From JBAJNL01 sp036881885 (GTDB lineage: Bacteria; Pseudomonadota; Alphaproteobacteria; Holosporales; Hepatobacteraceae): a DNA stretch of 18,019 bases. Each line of letters starts with the position of its first letter. Position 1 is the stretch's first letter. A program made the position numbers and the translations under genes. Positions 13,982 to 18,019 of the stretch are shown here, piece after piece. Under the pieces are notes generated by a model, which did not search any database, was not told where the DNA came from, and was given only the letters and a program-made list of their open reading frames with translations. The stretch lies in contig JBAJNL010000028.1 in assembly GCA_036881885.1 (NCBI GenBank), positions 1 through 18,019 on the forward strand, read 5' to 3'.

Positions 13982-15798
13982 GGCTCGGCTTCCCATTTTT
14001 TCAAAACAGTATCAGACAGACCCATTAAATTTGTTTCGACCAACGTGTTAAAGTCAGCTGTTAGCTTAAAAAGCTCGTGTAAAATCATGCTCAGTACAAA
14101 ATAGCCATGCACATTCACTTTAGCATCGTCAACTTTAAGGGTCACCGACAGCAAAGGCACAAAACTATGCCATCCTTCTTGTGCCAAAGGGCCAATGGTT
14201 CTGCGAAATGAGAGGCTTTCCAGCGCTTCAATCGACCCACCCAAAAAAGCATGCCCTGTGTTATAAAGACGCAGCAATTCTTTAAGAGGATCCAAAGTCT
14301 CAAGGTGCGCACAAAGACCTAAATGGTCGACGGCCAGGTGACTAATTAGCCGCCATTGTGTTTGACCATCAAGCGAGGGATTCAGTGCACGCGTTGGTTT
14401 TGTCAGCGACACCATGTCCATGCCCGAAAAGCGTCCCTGTACATCAAAATGCACGCCCACCGGCAGTTTTTCTGCAAGACGCCTGTTGGTACACAGCATA
14501 TGTGCATAAACGGTTTCTTCCCTAAACGCAGACATCTTCATGTCATAGTTTACAAAAGACAGAAAAACGTCTGTGCCACGGGCATCTTCTAAAGACGTTT
14601 GCATCCTTCTATCAAACCAAAACATCTCTTGCTGTTTTTCTTCGGCTTGGTGTGTGTAAGAGAAATAAGGCTCGATCACATGACCTGGCATCTCAATACT
14701 GGTGGCTGACGAAATTTTTAAAATCGTATGCACCTCCATCATCTCTTCGAGACGGTGATCCGGCACCAGACGATAAGAGGTCTTGCGATAATCCAGCTTA
14801 AGAGGCTCGGACGATTTCTGAAAAAGGTTAATGGCAGGCACACAGCCCAGCATGACACTTTGTGTGGACAGAGGCCACTTTTCAGGCTCGGCATATCCGC
14901 TCAGTGGAAAAAAGAGCGTCACTGTTTCACTTTTAACCGCTGCTAATTTTTCTTTTAAATGCTGCACTTTAAAAAAAAGAAATTTTTGGGGAAAGTGAAA
15001 AAAATCCCACAGCAACCGATGCGCAGGATTTGTTTTTGGTGTGGCTTCTAACAGGCCTTCATGCGGTTCGAAACCTGCTCTTTGAAAGGCATCGTCTCGT
15101 AGCAGCTCTAAAACAGGCTCTTTGCTGTTTTTTTGAATAAACACAGGCGTCGGATCAACGGTATCGTATGTATGCAACCACTTAAGAAGCGTGAAAGCCG
15201 TTAAGGTGTCACCACCCAAATAAAATGTGAGATCATCTAACGACAGATCAGAAAAGAGACCCCCATGCGTTTTCAACGTCACTTTTAAAAGCCAGGGCGA
15301 GCGCAGCTCTTTTGCAGGCATTGCATAAAGATTGCTTGTCACATACCCCACATCCACCACATCAATAGGCCAAATATCAACAGGCATTGTAGTTTGAAAA
15401 CGACAGCTAATCCCCTCTTGTGATGTGGCAGCAAGCGGTGTGCGCGCTGGCATTTGTCTTCCCTGAAACAACGACACAACTTCTTTAAAGGCTTGCATCT
15501 TTAAAATTACACAAGACGGAAATGGCTTAATAAATTCAGGATACAGCACACTTAAAAGGGCATTGCTGATGTCCGAGTGTTGATCATCAATCGCCATTTG
15601 CAGGCGACCCGTTAAAAAGGCAAATGATTCAAGCAGGCGCTCAATGTGTGGATCATCTGACCCCTTAGGGCTCAGCTCAAGATCACCGGCAATACGTGGA
15701 TAGGCTTTTGCAAACTTTTGCCCTATCTTTAAAAGATAGGACATTTCCCGCTGATAATACGGCAGCAGCTGTGAAAAATTCGGGTTGTGATCTTGCAT
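13960..15798 (-). CDS. tssF: Type VI secretion system baseplate subunit TssF (VasA/ImpG)
   Basis: TssF is the large T6SS baseplate wedge protein. The 612-residue product is of normal length and opens with the signature FSQLLPYYQREMSYLLKIGQ (8-27), KFAKAYPRIAGDL (28-40), DDPHIERLLESFAFLTGRLQ (48-67) and SNALLSVLYPEFIKPFPSC (78-96). CRFQTTMPVDIWPIDV (132-147) follows, matching the CxFRTTxPVxLWP pattern of the family. The C-terminal part includes LLRLYN and RRTIGPLAQEG. I chose ATG 15798, which puts LLPYYQRE at the usual distance from the N-terminus and has GAG seven bases upstream. An upstream in-frame ATG at 15831 would add 11 residues unlike the family. The gene is divergent from hemW across 87 bases and is followed by the overlapping tssG. 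Confidence 0.92.
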   Translation of the reverse strand: MQDHNPNFSQLLPYYQREMSYLLKIGQKFAKAYPRIAGDLELSPKGSDDPHIERLLESFAFLTGRLQMAIDDQHSDISNALLSVLYPEFIKPFPSCVILKMQAFKEVVSLFQGRQMPARTPLAATSQEGISCRFQTTMPVDIWPIDVVDVGYVTSNLYAMPAKELRSPWLLKVTLKTHGGLFSDLSLDDLTFYLGGDTLTAFTLLKWLHTYDTVDPTPVFIQKNSKEPVLELLRDDAFQRAGFEPHEGLLEATPKTNPAHRLLWDFFHFPQKFLFFKVQHLKEKLAAVKSETVTLFFPLSGYAEPEKWPLSTQSVMLGCVPAINLFQKSSEPLKLDYRKTSYRLVPDHRLEEMMEVHTILKISSATSIEMPGHVIEPYFSYTHQAEEKQQEMFWFDRRMQTSLEDARGTDVFLSFVNYDMKMSAFREETVYAHMLCTNRRLAEKLPVGVHFDVQGRFSGMDMVSLTKPTRALNPSLDGQTQWRLISHLAVDHLGLCAHLETLDPLKELLRLYNTGHAFLGGSIEALESLSFRRTIGPLAQEGWHSFVPLLSVTLKVDDAKVNVHGYFVLSMILHELFKLTADFNTLVETNLMGLSDTVLKKWEAEPCVAKTI

Positions 15799-15885
15799 AG
15801 CGTTCTCATGGTAAAGCTTAGCGGCAAGCATGCAAAAGAGGGCCTTTGTTTGTTATGGAAGAGAAAAGGTTTTTTTTTAATTAAA
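15799..15885. other. Intergenic region between divergent tssF and hemW
   Basis: This 87-base gap must hold the promoters of both genes. It contains a run of nine T's (plus strand) flanked by TTAATTAA-like sequence just before hemW. I see no convincing -35/-10 pair on either strand. Confidence 0.3.
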
Positions 15886-17067
15886 ATGTGCACAAATCAA
15901 CCGCCATGGGCGCTTTATATTCACTGGCCCTTTTGTCTTTCAAAATGCCCCTATTGCGATTTTAACAGCCACGTACACAAAACGATCCCCGTTGATAGAT
16001 TCAAGGCAGCTTTTTTACAAGAGCTTGAAACCCAGCAAAATCGCCTCAAACGCAATACGCCTTTGCAAAGTATTTTTTTTGGAGGTGGCACCCCCTCTTT
16101 AATGCCGCCTCAACTAGTGGCCGATTTGATTCAAAAAGCCAAACAACACTTTTATACCAGTGATTCGCTTGAGATCACGCTGGAGGCCAACCCAACCTCT
16201 TTTGAAAAAGAAAAATTTCAAGCCTTCAAAGAGGCAGGCGTCAATCGTTTGTCACTGGGTGTGCAGTCATTTAATGATCAAGATCTTTCTTTTTTAGGAC
16301 GCGGCCACAATGCACGCGAAGCCGAAGAGGCCCTTGAGGCTTGTGCTGCTTTATTTCCTCGGTTTTCCTTTGATCTGATGTATGGCCTGGCAAATCAAAC
16401 AACCAAAGATTGGCAGAAGCAACTTCAAAAAGCGGCCGTGTTCAAGCCCACACATCTTTCGTGTTATCAGCTAACTTTTGAGCAAGGAACCGCCTTCTAT
16501 ACACGCTTTCAAAGAGGTGACTTAAAATACCCAAATGAAACAAACGCCATTGCCTTTGATACACAAACCGAAAGTGTTTTAGCAGAAAAGGGTTTAAGGC
16601 GTTACGAAACCTCTAACTATGCCGCACCAGGCTTTGAAAGCCAACATAATCTGGCTTACTGGAAAACGCACCCCACCCTTGGTATTGGCCCTGGCAGCCA
16701 CGGACGCCCGCTGCTTCATACAAAACCCTATGCTGAACAGATGCTGCGTGCCCCTTTTTCATGGCTTGAAGCCGTTGAAAAAAAAGGGCATGGCCTACAA
16801 AAGTCCTCTATTCTTTCGCCAGAAGAGCGCCTTCAAGAGTGGTTTCTCATGGGCCTAAGGCTGAAAGCAGGCATTGCCACTGAAGAGGCGTTGCGCATTA
16901 CAGGACAACCCTTTGCAACATGGCATAAAGGACCTTTGAAAGAGCGCCTTGAAGCATTGTGTCAACAAGATCTTTTATGCATCAGCCAAGAAAAGATGCG
17001 TATCCACACAACAAAAAAAGGGGCTTTGCGCCTTAACGGTATCTTGAGCTTTTTATTTGCAGCTTAA
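15886..17067 (+). CDS. hemW: HemW, heme chaperone (radical SAM, HemN-like)
   Basis: The 393-residue product is a radical SAM protein of the HemN/HemW group. WALYIHWPFCLSKCPYCDFN (8-27) carries the cluster cysteines C17, C21 and C24, followed by FFGGGTPSL (64-72), ITLEANP, NRLSLGVQSFN and the C-terminal winged part. HemW is a heme chaperone that binds heme and passes it to respiratory membrane proteins; it was long annotated as oxygen-independent coproporphyrinogen III oxidase. It is shorter than true HemN (about 450 residues) and begins directly with the SAM barrel, which favours HemW. I chose ATG 15886 because translation further upstream gives non-family sequence, although AAAAGG lies rather far (about 16 bases) before it. 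The gene ends 25 bases before the stop of convergent rho. Confidence 0.9.
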   Translation: MCTNQPPWALYIHWPFCLSKCPYCDFNSHVHKTIPVDRFKAAFLQELETQQNRLKRNTPLQSIFFGGGTPSLMPPQLVADLIQKAKQHFYTSDSLEITLEANPTSFEKEKFQAFKEAGVNRLSLGVQSFNDQDLSFLGRGHNAREAEEALEACAALFPRFSFDLMYGLANQTTKDWQKQLQKAAVFKPTHLSCYQLTFEQGTAFYTRFQRGDLKYPNETNAIAFDTQTESVLAEKGLRRYETSNYAAPGFESQHNLAYWKTHPTLGIGPGSHGRPLLHTKPYAEQMLRAPFSWLEAVEKKGHGLQKSSILSPEERLQEWFLMGLRLKAGIATEEALRITGQPFATWHKGPLKERLEALCQQDLLCISQEKMRIHTTKKGALRLNGILSFLFAA

Positions 17068-17092
17068 AAGGTAGGGGAATAACGGCCAGGCC

Positions 17093-18019
17093 TTAAGAGG
17101 CGCGTGACGAGTTCATTGCCTCAAAAAACTCGGCATTATTTTTTGTGCCGCGCATTTTATCAAGCAAAAACTCCATAGCCTCTGTCACGCTCATCTGTGC
17201 CAGCAGACGTCTTAAAACCCACATTTTCATCAATGTTTGCTTTTCAACCAACATCTCTTCTTTACGTGTGCCCGATTTAATGACATCTAAGGCAGGGAAC
17301 AAGCGTTTGTCAGACAGCTTACGTTCTAACACAATTTCAGCATTACCAGTGCCTTTGAATTCCTCAAAAATCACCTCATCCATGCGCGAGCCTGTCTCAA
17401 CAAGGGTCGTGCCAATAATGGTCAGCGAACCACCTTCTTCTACATTACGCGCGGCACCAAAAAAGCGTTTGGGCCTTTGCAAAGCATTCGCATCCACACC
17501 ACCCGTCAGCACCTTGCCCGACGATGGCACCACAGCATTGTAAGCGCGCGCAAGACGTGTAATCGAGTCAAGTAAAACGATGACATCTTTCTTGCTTTCA
17601 ACAAGCCGCTTGGCTTTCTCTAAAACCATCTCAGCCACTTGAACATGTCGCGTTGCCGGCTCATCAAATGTTGAGCCAATGACCTCGCCCTTAACAGAGC
17701 GTGCCATGTCGGTCACCTCTTCGGGTCTTTCACCCACCATCAAGACAATCAAATATGCACTTGGATGATTTTGTGAAAGTGCATGGGCGATGTTTTGCAT
17801 CATCACCGTTTTACCCGTGCGTGGTGGTGCCACAATCAACGCACGCTGGCCAAAGCCAAGTGGGACGACCAGATCAATCACACGCAACGTGTTATCTTTT
17901 TCTTTTGGGTCGTCACATTCAAGGATAATTTTTCTATCAGGATAAAGGGCCGTTAAGCTATCAAACTGCACGCGATGACGCAGCTCAGCCGGATCCACAC
18001 CATTAACACGCTCTACCTG
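17093..18019 (-). CDS. rho: Transcription termination factor Rho, C-terminal part (5' end beyond right edge)
   Basis: The reverse frame is open to the right edge and yields 308 residues, roughly the last three quarters of Rho (E. coli Rho is 419). Missing is most of the N-terminal RNA-binding domain. Visible are VERVNG, the linker FDSLTALYP, Walker A APPRTGKT (64-71), GERPEEVTDM (96-105) with the catalytic Glu97 and Arg98, Walker B VIVLLDSITRLARAYN (146-161), the secondary RNA-binding Q-loop (VPSSGKVLTGGVDANAL), the R-loop EEFKGTGN and the arginine finger SGTRKEE. Rho is a hexameric RNA helicase that ends transcription. One residue is unusual: the position just before the catalytic Glu is Gly96, where E. 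coli has Asp210. The true start is outside the window; GTG 17998 is an internal codon. Confidence 0.96.
   Translation of the reverse strand, partial: QVERVNGVDPAELRHRVQFDSLTALYPDRKIILECDDPKEKDNTLRVIDLVVPLGFGQRALIVAPPRTGKTVMMQNIAHALSQNHPSAYLIVLMVGERPEEVTDMARSVKGEVIGSTFDEPATRHVQVAEMVLEKAKRLVESKKDVIVLLDSITRLARAYNAVVPSSGKVLTGGVDANALQRPKRFFGAARNVEEGGSLTIIGTTLVETGSRMDEVIFEEFKGTGNAEIVLERKLSDKRLFPALDVIKSGTRKEEMLVEKQTLMKMWVLRRLLAQMSVTEAMEFLLDKMRGTKNNAEFFEAMNSSRAS

Noticed and set aside
12941..15798. Phage or extracellular contractile-injection baseplate instead of T6SS
   Set aside because: The TssF and TssG family signatures (LLPYYQRE, PHIERLLESFAFL, DFFDIFNHR, LGWTTWL) are specific to T6SS, and no phage tail, capsid or integrase gene is nearby.
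15787..15885. Longer hemW reading from GTG 15787
   Set aside because: The extra 33 residues are unlike the family and would overlap the start of divergent tssF.

Overview
The window looks like a compact chromosomal piece of an alphaproteobacterium. Pointers are the efp-suhB neighbourhood, a Mg-type HemB (ALDPYTTHGHDG), a PPRTGKT Walker A in Rho, an elongator tRNA-Met of alphaproteobacterial type, a PmtA-like phospholipid methyltransferase and an RlpA of the WYYP/GLASYYG kind. Small gaps, overlapping gene ends, small surface-antigen-like outer membrane proteins and a T6SS gene pair placed among housekeeping genes suggest a host-associated lineage such as Holosporales. That placement is inference; no rRNA is present to test it.

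Left part (1-3460): the N-terminal part of a CPA2 cation/proton antiporter runs off the left edge on the minus strand. A tRNA-Met(CAU) with a good promoter follows, then efp (elongation factor P), suhB (inositol monophosphatase family) and glmM (phosphoglucosamine mutase), all on the plus strand and closely spaced. Next (3457-5142, minus) come two paralogous secreted beta-barrel outer membrane proteins in tandem. rsmE (plus) converges on a hemB-rlpA operon (minus).

Middle part (7700-10179): a small secreted cysteine-rich protein of unknown function, a PmtA/KsgA-like SAM methyltransferase with its own promoter, a periplasmic DsbA-family thiol oxidoreductase, and a convergent, overlapping gene for a secreted protein of unknown function with a basic tail.

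Right part (10270-18019): accB-accC-dapB form a plus-strand operon (fatty acid synthesis and diaminopimelate/lysine synthesis). They converge on a tssF-tssG pair (minus) for two type VI secretion baseplate proteins, with no other T6SS gene in view. hemW (plus) is divergent from tssF, and the C-terminal three quarters of rho (minus) end the window.

The set shows an organism that still makes peptidoglycan precursors, fatty acids and porphyrin, oxidises periplasmic thiols and probably builds a T6SS. The most interesting items are the isolated tssFG pair, the cysteine-rich secreted protein next to a DsbA-like enzyme, the duplicated surface protein pair, and gene ends that overlap in convergent pairs. 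I see no CRISPR array, insertion sequence, integrase, rRNA or clear riboswitch.
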